From assembly GCA_963693315.1 (NCBI GenBank), contig OY856187.1, forward strand, positions 381,661,460 through 381,725,459: a stretch of DNA of 64,000 nt, given 5' to 3'. Source of the stretch: Diogma glabrata. Lineage: Eukaryota; Arthropoda; Insecta; Diptera; Cylindrotomidae. A program made the translations under genes and the position numbers. The notes under the pieces are model-generated. The model made no database searches. It had not been told where the DNA came from and worked only from the letters and a program-made list of their open reading frames with translations. Positions 1-9,871 of the stretch are shown piece after piece. Positions within the stretch are counted from its first letter, which is position 1; each line of letters opens with the position of its first letter.

Positions 1-640
1 ACACATTTCATTTAAACCGGCAAGAATCTTATTTTAGAAAACCAATGCGTCACGGAATGGTTGATTGTTTTAATTTAGAGTTCAATTCTAAGGTAGAAAG
101 GGAATTTCAATACCAAGGAAAATGTGCAGATCATAGGAGTTTTTCTCAGGGTGATCAAGTAAATTCGGAAAATACCACAGAACAGCAACCAACTTATCGG
201 GAAAACTTTACGTCTAATTGTGTATGCTCTTTCGATGTTAACCGAAACCCAAAGTTTTCAAACAAAATCTTGGACCTCAAAACTTAAATGGAAAACTCCT
301 GTGTTGGAATTGTTGCGAGCATGGTCAATCCTACAAAAGTTGTGAAAAACCACAACAACAACTTTTTTGCTTTAATTGTGGAAATCCAGGGAAAACAGTT
401 AAAACTTGTGGAAAACATCCAATTTTCAAGATAGGGTATAATAATCCGACAAGTCAAAAAACCGCTTCTAAAGGGCTAAATACCAAATTTAATAGTTCGG
501 GAAACTACGTAGGGGAAGATCGAAAAAGTGGTGACAGCGAACTTCCGACAACATCCAGGCACAGAACTGTTTGCGAACCATTGAATGTGTGCGACAGCCA
601 AAATTAAATTTAGAAATTTTATCGTCCACTATTAATTTAG
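1..640 (+). pseudogene. gag remnant of G1 with two altered zinc knuckles
   Basis: Positions 45-287 are open in one frame; the knuckle region (about 302-430) is in another frame, so gag is frame-broken. Two C-x2-C-x9-C patterns are readable: the first starts at 302 (CWNC...C), the second near 368 (CFNCGNPGK...C). Retroviral-type knuckles are C-x2-C-x4-H-x4-C. Here the His position reads Gln (CAA) in the first and Lys (AAA) in the second, so both would bind zinc poorly. No complete gag frame is visible. Confidence 0.6.
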
Positions 641-660
641 ATAAGGATTAAAGACCATAT

Positions 661-966
661 TTGAAAGTTGAGATTTTAGGCCTTAAATTAAAGGGTTTAA
701 TGGATTCTGGTGCCAGCTGCACCATTCTTGGACTTGGAGGTCTTGAACTAATAAAAAAATTAAAGTTAGAACAACAACCAATTTCAACAGCTATTAGAAC
801 TGTAGATGGAACCGTTCATCCTGCCGTATGTAAGGTCGATATACCATTTCAAGCATTGAACATGACAAAGGTTGTGTCTACATTTGTTATTCCTTACCCT
901 TCCAAAAATCTTAATACTAGGAATAGATATTTGGGAGCACTTTGGGATCAAACGAAAGCTCTGTGA
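661..966 (+). pseudogene. aspartic protease of G1, frameshifted
   Basis: The frame carries the catalytic motif DSGAS (near 703-717), the usual D-T/S-G of retroviral-type aspartic proteases that mature Gag-Pol. The expected C-terminal part (hydrophobic ILG-ID stretch) is not in this frame but in the next one, at the start of the pol frame (LILGIDIWEHFGI, about 911-949). The switch falls near 895-905, in the middle of the domain, so it looks like a one-base mutation rather than a programmed frameshift between gag and pol. Confidence 0.65.
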
Positions 967-3622
967 CATAGTAGAAAACTGCAGTTCAATTCAATACGAA
1001 AGAAATGAAAACAATGCACACTTAGATCCAATGCAAGTAAAATATCTTGACGCTGCCATAAACAAGTTCAAAGTTTCGGACACAAATACAATTGGGTGTA
1101 CCAGTTTACACACACATGTTATAGACACAAGCGATGCTAAACCAATTGTAAAGCGAGCATATCCATTATCACCATATCTGCAAAAAGAAGTAGATGCTGA
1201 ACTAGACCGTATACTCAAATTGGATGTTATAGAAGTTACACAGAGTGAATGGGCGAATCCAATGGTGTATGTAAGAAAAGCATCTGGGAAAGTTAGATTA
1301 TGTCTTGATGCTCGAGCACTTAACCAAATAACTGTTAAAGATGCTTACCCACTACCACATATTGGAAGTATTTTAGCGCAAATTCAATCCTCGAAATTTA
1401 TGTCTACCATAGATCTTTCTGATGCTTTTTGGCAGGTTCCACTCCACCCTTCATCACGTCCACAAACAGCCTTTATTGTTCCTGGTAGAGGACACTTCAT
1501 GTTTAAACGTATGCCATTTGGGTTGTGCAATAGTGCACAAACTATGTGTCGTGTTTTAGAAAAATGTTTGAGACACGATTTGGAACCTGAAGTATTTGTC
1601 TATATAGATGATATAATAATTACAACAAGTACTTTTGAGAGACATTTACAATTGCTTGCAGAAATAGCTGAGAGATTGGAATCCGCGAATCTGACGATAA
1701 GCTTGGAAAAATCAAAATTTTGTGTTAGGGAAATCAGGTACCTAGGATATGTGATGGACGAAAATGGGCTTTCTCCAGACCCTGAAAAAATTCTACCAAT
1801 TTTAAACATACCACACCCAAAAAATGTGAAAGATGTCAGAAGATTGTTAGGAATGGCAAATTGGTATCGTAGATTTATAAAAGATTTTTCTATGATAACT
1901 GCACCGATAACCGATTTACTAAAGAAAGGTCAAACCAAATTTTTGTGGACAAATGAAGCTCAAACCTCACTAATAAAATTAAAAACTGCTTTGGTATCTG
2001 CTCCTGTTTTGATTACACCAGATTTCAAAAAGAAATTTACCATCCAATGTGATGCATCCGAATTGGGTGTTGGAGCTATTTTGACTCAAGGAGAAGGTGA
2101 AAATGAAGGTGTAATAGCTTATTTTTCTGAGAAATTGAGTCCCACTGAGCGAAAATATTCCGCGACGGAAAGAGAATGTTTGGCAGTCGTCCGATCTATT
2201 TACAAATTCCGATCGTATGTCGAAGGTACCAAATTTTTTGTGATATCAGATCACGCTTCACTACGTTGGCTGTTAAATCTGAAAGATCCCACATCTAAAT
2301 TAGCTCGTTGGTCATTAAAATTACAGGCGTTTGATTTTGAAATCATCCATAGGAAGGGTAAATTAAATGTCGTGGCTGATGCATTGTCTAGGCTAATGGA
2401 GGTTGATGAAATCACTATACAAGATACAGATGAAACTTACAATTCACTTAGAAAAAGTATCATACAAGATCCCGAAAAATACCCCAACTTTCATATAAAA
2501 GATAACCACATTTTTAAATTGTGTAGTAAAAATACCAACGCAGAAAGCAGATGGAAATGTTATGTTCCCAAAGACCAACAAATTAAGCTTTTGCAACTAT
2601 ACCATGATAGTCCATTGGGAGGTCATTTGGGAGTATCGAAAACATTTAAGAAAATTCAACAAAAATACTACTGGCCACGTCTATATCGCGAAGTAAAGGA
2701 ATATGTTAGTCGATGTGATGAATGTCAGGTAAACAAACATTCGAACATTTGTACCAAGGCACCAATGGGAACTCAAAAAGAGGTAAATAATCCGTGGGAG
2801 GTCATATCAGTAGATTATATGGGACCATTTCCAAGGTCTAAATCAGGTAATCAGTATTTGTTAGCAATCGTAGATGTGTTTAGCAAATTTTGTATTTTAA
2901 AACCAACAAAAAAAGCGGAAACTAAATCACTGATTCAAATAATAGAGAATGAAGTTTTTCTTCTGTTTGGGGTACCAAATACACTTATTTCTGACAATGG
3001 AAGCCAGTTTATTTCAAAAGAGTTTAGAAATTTTCTTAGCGAATATAAAGTAAAACATTGGTTAAATCCTGTTTACCATCCTCAGGTAAATCCAACGGAA
3101 CGTATTAACCGAGTAATATTAGCTAGTGTAAGGTCATATATAAAGGATGATCAAAGAAATTGGGATATCAACATACCAAAAATTGCGTGTGCTATGAGAA
3201 CTGCTGTGCATGAATCTACTAAGTATACACCGTACTTTATAAATTTTGGTAGAGAAATGGAATTAGGTAAGGATTTAGTGAGAGATGTATCATTAAATGT
3301 TGAAGATGGAGAGAGTAGAAGGTCTAGATTGTGTAGAGCTAGAGAATTGGTAGCTCATAACCTAAAGCAAGCTTATGATCGGTACTCAAAACATTACAAT
3401 CTTCGCACAAGGCCCTCTGAATTTTTAATAGGTGAAACTGTTTTGAGGAAGTCGTTTAAGAAGTCGAACCAAGCAGAGTGTTTCAACGCAAAATTGGCTC
3501 CGCAGTACATAAAAGCATGTGTAAAGAAGAAACTGGGACAAAGTACATACATCTTGGAAGATCTAGAAGGTAATTACTCAGCGAAATATCATGTTAGTGA
3601 CATAAAGAAGTACATAAATTGA
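872..3622 (+). CDS. pol: Gypsy pol: RT, RNase H, integrase (open 916 codons)
   Basis: Residues 1-30 hold the protease C-terminus, so the first ATG is not a real start. The RT has YIDD at residues 244-247 (nt 1601-1612), the palm motif that copies the element RNA. RNase H follows (acidic TIQCDASELG motif, then ATERE and ISDHA). The integrase has an HHCC-type zinc motif (about nt 2605-2730) and the catalytic triad D648, D708 and E743, with the 35-residue spacing of Gypsy integrases. A short C-terminal domain ends at TGA 3620-3622. No stop or catalytic loss is visible across 2.7 kb, in contrast to the damaged gag and protease upstream. No env-like gene follows. Confidence 0.9.
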   Translation: MCLHLLFLTLPKILILGIDIWEHFGIKRKLCDIVENCSSIQYERNENNAHLDPMQVKYLDAAINKFKVSDTNTIGCTSLHTHVIDTSDAKPIVKRAYPLSPYLQKEVDAELDRILKLDVIEVTQSEWANPMVYVRKASGKVRLCLDARALNQITVKDAYPLPHIGSILAQIQSSKFMSTIDLSDAFWQVPLHPSSRPQTAFIVPGRGHFMFKRMPFGLCNSAQTMCRVLEKCLRHDLEPEVFVYIDDIIITTSTFERHLQLLAEIAERLESANLTISLEKSKFCVREIRYLGYVMDENGLSPDPEKILPILNIPHPKNVKDVRRLLGMANWYRRFIKDFSMITAPITDLLKKGQTKFLWTNEAQTSLIKLKTALVSAPVLITPDFKKKFTIQCDASELGVGAILTQGEGENEGVIAYFSEKLSPTERKYSATERECLAVVRSIYKFRSYVEGTKFFVISDHASLRWLLNLKDPTSKLARWSLKLQAFDFEIIHRKGKLNVVADALSRLMEVDEITIQDTDETYNSLRKSIIQDPEKYPNFHIKDNHIFKLCSKNTNAESRWKCYVPKDQQIKLLQLYHDSPLGGHLGVSKTFKKIQQKYYWPRLYREVKEYVSRCDECQVNKHSNICTKAPMGTQKEVNNPWEVISVDYMGPFPRSKSGNQYLLAIVDVFSKFCILKPTKKAETKSLIQIIENEVFLLFGVPNTLISDNGSQFISKEFRNFLSEYKVKHWLNPVYHPQVNPTERINRVILASVRSYIKDDQRNWDINIPKIACAMRTAVHESTKYTPYFINFGREMELGKDLVRDVSLNVEDGESRRSRLCRARELVAHNLKQAYDRYSKHYNLRTRPSEFLIGETVLRKSFKKSNQAECFNAKLAPQYIKACVKKKLGQSTYILEDLEGNYSAKYHVSDIKKYIN

Positions 3623-3639
3623 GAGCAGGATTTAAAAAT

Positions 3640-3765
3640 AAAACAAATCGATTGATTCTGTGTTTTAATGTGTTTTATGCTTTGTGTTTTAATGTGTTTT
3701 ATGTTTAAGCTATGTGTTTCAATGTGTTTTGTGTTTGAATTTTGTGTTTTGACGTGTTTTGTAAG
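3640..3765 (+). repeat. short TG-rich direct repeats behind pol
   Basis: The motif TGTGTTTTAATGTGTTTTAT and variants (TGTGTTTCAATGTGTTTTGT, TGTGTTTTGACGTGTTTTG) recur about six times just after the pol stop. Likely simple tandem expansion within the element 3' UTR. Confidence 0.6.
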
Positions 3766-4124
3766 CGTATTTGTAATATAAAAAAATTAATCTATTATTT
3801 CAGTTTACAATTTTTTATTTGTTCAGTCGTTCATTCTAAAATTACATAGTTAGAATAATTTGTTACAAAATTTTTTTTTTTCATGTTATTTTTTTCACAT
3901 ACCATTTATTAAATTCTAGTTACAATTTGACAAACTATGTGTTAGGATAGATGTTTTTGTACTATACTGTAGTTCTTTTTCTTTTAAGTTTGTGTTGCAT
4001 GCATACTTTCCGAAACTCAATAGGTGTTAGGTAAATTTATTCTTTGTTTTTTTTTTGTTGTTAGGATAATTATGTTAAGCTATCTACGGTTAAGGGTTTT
4101 TAATCATAAAATTAGCTTAGTTGT

Positions 4125-4935
4125 TTAGGTGAGAGTGATCCTTGTACGAATTAGCAATATTCGTTCAAGAAACAGTATATTGTTATATCTGCGTTACTTC
4201 AGTTTTTCCAATATACGATCACTTTCTCACTGTTTTGTTAGAATTGTAGTTTTATGTACATGAACTGTTTTGTTCGTGCACCCTGATTTTGTTTTGAATA
4301 AGAATGATCTTTAATTTGGCGTCACACGTCAGATTAAGAGACAGCATTCTGTTGTGTCTGTTTCACCACAGTTCTCTCAGAATGCGATAATCTTCTTATC
4401 TGTTGTGTTTTTGTTAGGTTTTGTTTCAGGTACATGAGCTGTGTTGTTCATGCACGCTGATTTTGTTTTCGTAAGGATGATCCTTAGTTTGGCGTCCCAC
4501 GTCAGATTAAGAGACAGCAATCTGTTGTGTCTGTTTCATGACAGTTTTCTCAGAATGCGATAATCTTCTTATCAGTTGTGTTTTGTTAGGTTTAGTTTCA
4601 GGTACATGAACTATGTTGTTCATGCACGCTGATTTTGTTTTTGTAAGGATGATCCTTAGTTTGGCGTTACAGTCAGATTAAGAGACAGCATTCTGTTGTG
4701 TCTGTTTTATCACAGTTTCTCAGAATGCGATAATCTTCTTATTAGTTGTGTTTTTGTTAGGTTTAGTTCCAGGTGTATGGACTGTTTTGTTCATGCATGT
4801 TGATTTTGTTTTCTGTAAGAACGATCCTTAATCCGGCGTCACTCGTCAGATTAAGAGACAGCATTCTGTTGTGTCTGTTTTATCACAGTTTCCCAGAATG
4901 CGAAAATCTTCTTATTAGTTGTTAAGTTTGGTTTT
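4125..4935 (+). repeat. about 172-bp tandem repeats with internal dyads, 4 units plus one diverged
   Basis: The anchor TACATGAACTG and variants occur at 4257, 4431, 4603 and 4774 (spacings 174, 172, 171). A more diverged first unit lies at about 4125-4256. Each unit carries inverted pairs: GTACATGAAC/GTTCGTGCAC, AATTTGGCGTC/ACGTCAGATT, GCATTCTG/CAGAATGC, and an outer pair of the AAGRATGATC/GATAATCTTCTT type enclosing the latter two. In the diverged unit the outer pair is GTGAGAGTGATC/GATCACTTTCTCAC, so both arms changed together. Located in the untranslated zone between pol and 3' LTR of G1; function unknown. Confidence 0.8.
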
Positions 4936-5157
4936 TGGTTAGTTTAAGTTTTGAGTGTTTGTTCCTACCTTAAAATAATTCATGTTATTTAAATTTTGTC
5001 GAGAAAAATATAATGGCTAGATTAAGTCGCGGTCATGCAATGTTGATATAAATAACGTAAGTTTTTTTTTGAGTACGATTCTGTGGTGTTGTTTTACATA
5101 GTTGTTTCGAGTTCATAGTGGTTTTGGTGATACGGTAGACATACATTGCATGTGGAC

Positions 5158-5232
5158 TTTTGAGAACATTTTCGATACTGTGGTTGTTATTTTTGGTTTT
5201 GGTTCTAGTTAACATCGAAAATGTTCTCAAAA
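5158..5232. repeat. perfect 19-bp inverted repeat (hairpin)
   Basis: Arms TTTTGAGAACATTTTCGAT (5158-5176) and its exact reverse complement (5214-5232) with a 37-nt loop, just upstream of the proposed 3' LTR of G1. It could form an RNA hairpin in the element transcript. Confidence 0.85.
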
Positions 5233-6080
5233 ATTCTACAAAAGGTGTGATGTAACGCGGTAATAAATAATCTGATCGACGGATTATTTTATAAAAATTT
5301 ACTAACTGATAATTAAAAAATATCCACACATTTTCTGTTGTGATTGTTTAACGTAATTTATTCGCCTAAATGTTTGCTTAAATTTGTTTTTTTGTGTTTA
5401 AATTCATTAATATAAATATTAATTAATAAAATTCAAACCAATTATTTAAATCGATTAACGTTTGTTGTGTTATTTTTTGTAAGAGAACTAATTTTAATTT
5501 GATTTATATAAATTTTCTGATTTCTTTTGAATAAATATTAAAATTTCTTTATTAGTAAATAATATTGTAAAACCAATTGTAAAACCTATAGATTTAGAAA
5601 AAAAGAAAGAAAAATGAAAATTGAACAACAAATGGTTTGTTAAAATTAAAACAAAAAGAAAAAAACTATAATCAAATGATTCATCGCTCATCAATTAATA
5701 TCAAAAACTGCTATTTTTTGGATATTTTATATTTGTTTACAAGTAAATGTTTCAAGAAAATAAACAAAAACAACCAACAGATGGTGTAACTAGGTGGTGC
5801 TCTGTTTAAGCAAGATGTTATCAGAAGGTGAAAGATCGAACTAAGAAATAATAGTTGGCCGTAATTATGTTTATAAACTCTACTTTGGAAAGTTTGGAAA
5901 TCGTTGAGGTAATCTATCACATTGAATGGAAAATTGAAGAAATAGTTGAAGTTTAAACCGACATATGCCTGTACAACGAAAATAGCTCAAGTCGTCAAAG
6001 TGGCCAACTAACAAAAAAATAAACAATCGAGGGGAAATTTATTACAAAAAATATTATGTTGATGGATGGAGAAATATGGG

Positions 6081-6112
6081 TATATATAGCTGATAAAGGT
6101 TACCGATCAGTC
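6081..6112 (+). promoter_or_regulatory. core promoter: TATA box plus TCAGTC initiator
   Basis: TATATATA begins at 6081. The arthropod-type initiator TCAGTC is at 6107-6112, putting its A (6109) at +1 and the TATA box at about -28, the canonical distance. Inside the proposed LTR it would drive the G1 genomic RNA. Confidence 0.55.
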
Positions 6113-6206
6113 TATTCGATTTTGGCGTTCACCAGCAACAACTATTCGTTTTTGGCGTTCACCAGCAACACACTAATCGTTTTGGGACGTTCACAGCAAC
6201 ACATCA
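6113..6206 (+). repeat. three tandem 30-32-bp repeats just downstream of the initiator
   Basis: TATTCG-TTTTGGCGTTCACCAGCAACA appears at about 6113, 6143 and 6175, the third copy slightly changed. They begin within a few bases of the predicted start site and might be binding sites in the R region. They also create a spurious open frame (6056-6322). Confidence 0.7.
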
Positions 6207-6636
6207 AACTTGGCTGCAATATAATTCTAAAGATATTGCGAAGAAGAGGATTAGAAGAACAACGCATGCCGCATCAAAATTTTGGGTATTTGCTTATATT
6301 CTTTTTATATATATTGTGTTAATTTAGCAAAATAATTTATTTATTTATTTGTGAAGCTGATTAATGTTTTTTTTTGTTTGTTTAAATTATTAAATAATTG
6401 TGAATTAATTTGCGAATTTTAATTAAAGAAATTATAGTTTATTAAATGGAAAATAATTGTTGAAATTTAATTTATTTTGTTTTTCTTTATTTATTGTGTT
6501 TGAGTGTTTTTAGATATTGCTGTTTTGTGTTGTGTGTAAAAAAAATTAAAGAAACTGCTTCGTCAGAACATATTTGACAAAGGCCCGTCCCACCAAAAAA
6601 AATAAATATAGCGCTGCGTGGAAGGTGACGTTACAC

Positions 6637-7500
6637 ATGGTGGTAATAGTGGTCATGGTGGTCATAGTGGTAATGGTGTTCACGGTGGTCATGGTAGTCA
6701 TGGTGGTCATGGTGGTCACGGTGGTCATGGTGATCATGGTGTTCTTTGTGGTCATGGTGGTCATGGTGGTCATGGTGGTCATCGTGGTCATAGTGGTCAT
6801 GGTGGTCATGGTGGTCATGGTGGTCATGGTGGTCATGGTGGTCATAGTGGTCATGGTGGTTATGGTGGTCACGGTGGTCATGGTGGTCACGGTGGTCATG
6901 GTGGTCATGGTGTTCACGGTGGTCATGATGGTCCTGTTGGTCATGGCGGTCATGGTGGTCATGGTGGTCATGGTGGTCATAGTGGTTATGGTGGTTATGG
7001 TGGTCTTGGTGGTCATGGTGGTCACGATGGTCATGGTGGTCATGGTGTTCACGTTGGTCATGGTGGTCATGGTTAATGGTGGTCATAGTGGTCATAGTGG
7101 TCATGGTGGATATGGTGGTCACGGTGGTCATGGTGGTCATGGTGTTCACGGTGGTCATGGTGGATATGGTGGTCATGGTGGTCATGGCGGTCATTTTGGT
7201 CATAGTGGTCATGGTGGTCATGGTGGTCATGGTGTTCACGGTGGTCATGATAGTCATGGTGTTCATGGTGGTCATGGTGGTCATGGTGGTCATAGTGGTC
7301 ATGGTGGTTATGGTGGTCACGGTGGTCATTGTGGTCACGCTGGTCATGGTAGTCATGGTGTTCACGGTGGTCATGTTGGTCATGGTGGTCATGATGGTCA
7401 AGGTGGTCAAGGTGGTCAAGGCGGTCATGGTGGTCATGGTGGTCATGGTGGTCATAGTAGTTATGGTGGTCATGGTGGTCACGGTTGTCATGGTGGTCAA
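6637..7500. repeat. minisatellite of the 9-mer GGTCATGGT, about 96 units
   Basis: Almost pure tandem GGTCATGGT with point variants (GGTCACGGT, GGTCATAGT, GGTTATGGT). A variant block GGTGTTCACGGTGGTCAT recurs at about 6673, 6910, 7045, 7140, 7230 and 7359, suggesting a higher-order period near 90 bp in places. One small indel near 7073 shifts phase. Because the unit is a multiple of three without stops, long frames are open on both strands (Gly-His, Val-Met, Asp-His, Thr-Met repeats); this follows from composition and is not evidence of a gene. Confidence 0.95.
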
Positions 7501-7587
7501 AACTTTTGCACACGTAGATACCAACTTATATCTATCCAAAACTTAAAAAGTAAATTGTTTGAGTTCAGAGGCTGAGAACGGAGTTAC
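7501..7587. other. flank between minisatellite and LINE H, with 5' target-site copy
   Basis: Short unique sequence. GGAGTTAC at 7580-7587 recurs at 12821-12828 directly behind the AAATA tail of LINE H and is taken as its target-site duplication. Confidence 0.6.
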
Positions 7588-7599
7588 TCAGCTCACTCT

Positions 7600-9480
7600 T
7601 TCATCTTCCTGTCCCTTAATCTGCCTAAGGTTCTGGTGTGTACCAAGAAATTTTGTCGCGACTACAATCACATCAACCTGAAACTTCTCCACAATGAGCT
7701 CTCGCTTGCTGATCTGTTTTCTTTCTACAACAGTACAGACTCTGATATAATGCTTTCCGTCCTTAATACCTATCTACGTAACGTCTTTGAGAGACATGTG
7801 CCCATTCGTTCCTACACGACTAATGCGCCGCTGTCTATCATTATTTCTTCTGAAATGGCAAATGTTCGTTATCTGCGTGACTTTTCATACAAGGCGTACC
7901 AGAGAGATCCATCTGAGTCTGGCTGGAAGATTTTTTGTACATATAGACACCGGTTTAGGTCTATGATCAGAAAGGCTAAGCTGGAGCTCGGTTTTCGTAT
8001 TTTCTCCAATGTTTCTTCTATCAAAGATGTGGTCCAAGTTTAAGCATATCGGCACGCTGATTTCCGAACCCGATCTTTCTCTTTTGAGTGAGCATGACCT
8101 GAATCGGTTAAATCGGTCCTTTTCGTCGATTAATTCATATCCCGCTTCATATTTCACGCTTTGATATGCACCTTCCGGAAAGTCATAATGCATTTTCTTT
8201 CCGGCTCCGTCATTCATTCTGTGGTTGAGATGGCGTTTTACACTATTTCGTCGAATGCTGTGGGGTCGGATGGTATGCCCTTGAAGTTTTTAAAGATTAT
8301 TTTCCGCTCATTCTGCCACATATTTACCATCTTCTAAATTTCATTCTAATGTCATCTTCTTTCCCTTGTGGATGGTAATTCTCCAATATTACTCCACTAA
8401 GAGGGCTACATATGAGTTTCGACCAATTAGTGTCCTTCCTACCTTGTCAGAGGTTCTTGAGAGGCTCATGAATGATCAAATACTGGAACATGTTATTTCT
8501 AATAAGCTGTTGCCCGACTATCAATCTAGTTTCAGGCAGCATTATAGTACTACTCACACATTAGTTGATATCTCTGACCGTTTACGCCGTAACAAGGACG
8601 GGAAGTTGATTAGTCTTCTTCTCTTTCTGGACTTTAGTAAGACCTTCGACTCCATTGATCATGCATTGCTGATCTCCAAGCTTAAATCTTCATTCTTTTT
8701 TCATCCAGTGCCTGTAACCTTGTTTTTTCATACTTGTCCAATAGGTCTCAGCGTATTACTTCGGGCATGTTCACATCTAGTTCTTCTCCTATTCTCAAGA
8801 ATATTCCTCAGGGTTCCATTTTGGTCCTTCTTCTTCTTTCCCTGTTCATGAACGATATTACGTCCCTTCATGTTTGTCTCTTTTTTTTCCCTGCTCCATG
8901 TTTGTCCACGATTTGACATCCATCGCTGTTTTTTTTAAGTTAATGCTGATCTTAAGCTAATCTCTATGACTGGGCTGTTTCTAATAGGTTGTTTCTTAGT
9001 CCGCTCAAGTCGCAGGCCATTCTGTTCAATTGCCCTTTATCGCTGAACGATTACGGGTTGACTATTAAGACCGGTGATGCTGTGATCCCTTTTACTACAC
9101 AGGTGAAGAATCTTGGCGTAATTTTTGATAGTGGTCTGTCTTGGAGACCTCATATTAATTATGTCATTGGTAGAGTCGTTGTTACCTTGAGAAGGCTTAG
9201 TAGCCTGAATCATTTCATGCCTGTGCATATAAAAAAATGACTTGCTCATGCACTTGTCGTGCCATTGTTTGATTACGGAATTGAAGTCTATTCTGGCTGT
9301 ACCTTGGAGAATATCGGATTAATTAAGAAGTCTTTTGACTGGGTGGTTCGGTTCGTTTATGATCCATTAGTTGTAACACCAGTGCTCTCTCGTACTCGTT
9401 TAGAACGTCCAAGCTGTTTAATGACCTTACGCTGGAACTGAAGCGGTTCAACATGTCTGCTTCTAGTTTTAAATCTAAGC
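7600..9480 (+). pseudogene. reverse transcriptase of LINE H, decayed
   Basis: Pieces in different frames align with a LINE RT. 7636-8043 is the linker after the endonuclease. 8366-8700 has the RT segments FRPISVLPTLSEV, FRQHYSTTH and LFLDFSKTFDSIDH. Near 8805 there is IPQGSI, and 8989-9240 is the thumb region (VKNLGVIFDSGLSW). No F/Y-ADD box can be found between 8840 and 8990, where sequence seems to be lost. There are at least four frame breaks. RT segments resemble those of LINE B at 14961-19272. Confidence 0.75.
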
Positions 9481-9871
9481 TATTCATCTATATGAACTGC
9501 TCAGACGCCACCTGGTCTTAATCCTATGTTTGTCGCTATTGCGACCCTCTTCCTGTTATTTTGTATTGCTTGCCTGCCTGTTTTTTTTCTTATTCCTAAC
9601 GATGGTCTATGCAATATCTTCGTCGATGCTCCTTTTCCCACCTCCTTCCACTTTCCTTCCCACCCTTAACTTCCCCTCCCACCTTTTTGTTCATGTATTT
9701 GTAAGATATGTATTCTTTTTTTTGACAATTATTAAACCAGTAAGCCTATATCTAGCATTCTTCTCTCCCCCTTATATATGCTGTATATATGTGTTTGCTA
9801 GGAATATATAGCGGGGGTATGAAGGCTCACTCTGGCCCCCGGTTTGATGTTGTTGTTAATATAAATTATTA

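Larger units (their letters stand above)
1..6635 (+). mobile_element. Gypsy (Ty3-type) LTR retrotransposon G1, 5' end outside window
   Basis: From left to right one sees gag remains with two zinc-knuckle relics, an aspartic protease, a long pol frame (RT, RNase H, integrase), a repeat-rich untranslated stretch and a 3' LTR. The order RT-RNase H-integrase places it in Ty3/Gypsy. No env-like frame follows pol. The 5' LTR and most of gag lie left of the window, so its age cannot be judged from LTR divergence. gag and protease are frame-broken while pol is open, so the copy as such is probably dead although not old. Confidence 0.85.
5251..6635 (+). repeat. 3' LTR of G1 (1385 bp)
   Basis: It begins TGTAACGCGG and ends GACGTTACA, giving a perfect 7-bp terminal inverted repeat (TGTAACG/CGTTACA) with the TG..CA ends usual for LTRs. 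A purine-rich tract (AAAAGGTGTGA, 5240-5250) that could prime plus-strand synthesis precedes it. A TATA box plus initiator lies inside, which would make U3 about 858 bp and R-U5 about 527 bp. The next base after the LTR starts the minisatellite. Proof would need the 5' LTR, which is outside the window. Confidence 0.65.

Noticed and set aside
4125..4935. CRISPR array
   Set aside because: Units of about 172 bp are similar over their whole length; there are no unique spacers, and the context is eukaryotic.
3623..5250. env gene of an errantivirus type
   Set aside because: No open frame with signal peptide or membrane anchor between pol and the LTR; only repeats and AT-rich sequence.
6056..6322. 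88-codon frame
   Set aside because: Lies within the LTR and is built from the 30-bp tandem repeats.
6574..7575. Long frames of Gly-His, Val-Met, Asp-His and Thr-Met repeats on both strands
   Set aside because: They follow from a 9-bp repeat without stop codons; no signal peptide, splice site or conserved flank supports a gene.
9530..9811. Hydrophobic 93-codon frame that looks like a membrane protein
   Set aside because: It lies in the 3' UTR of LINE H and is made of C/T-rich low-complexity sequence.
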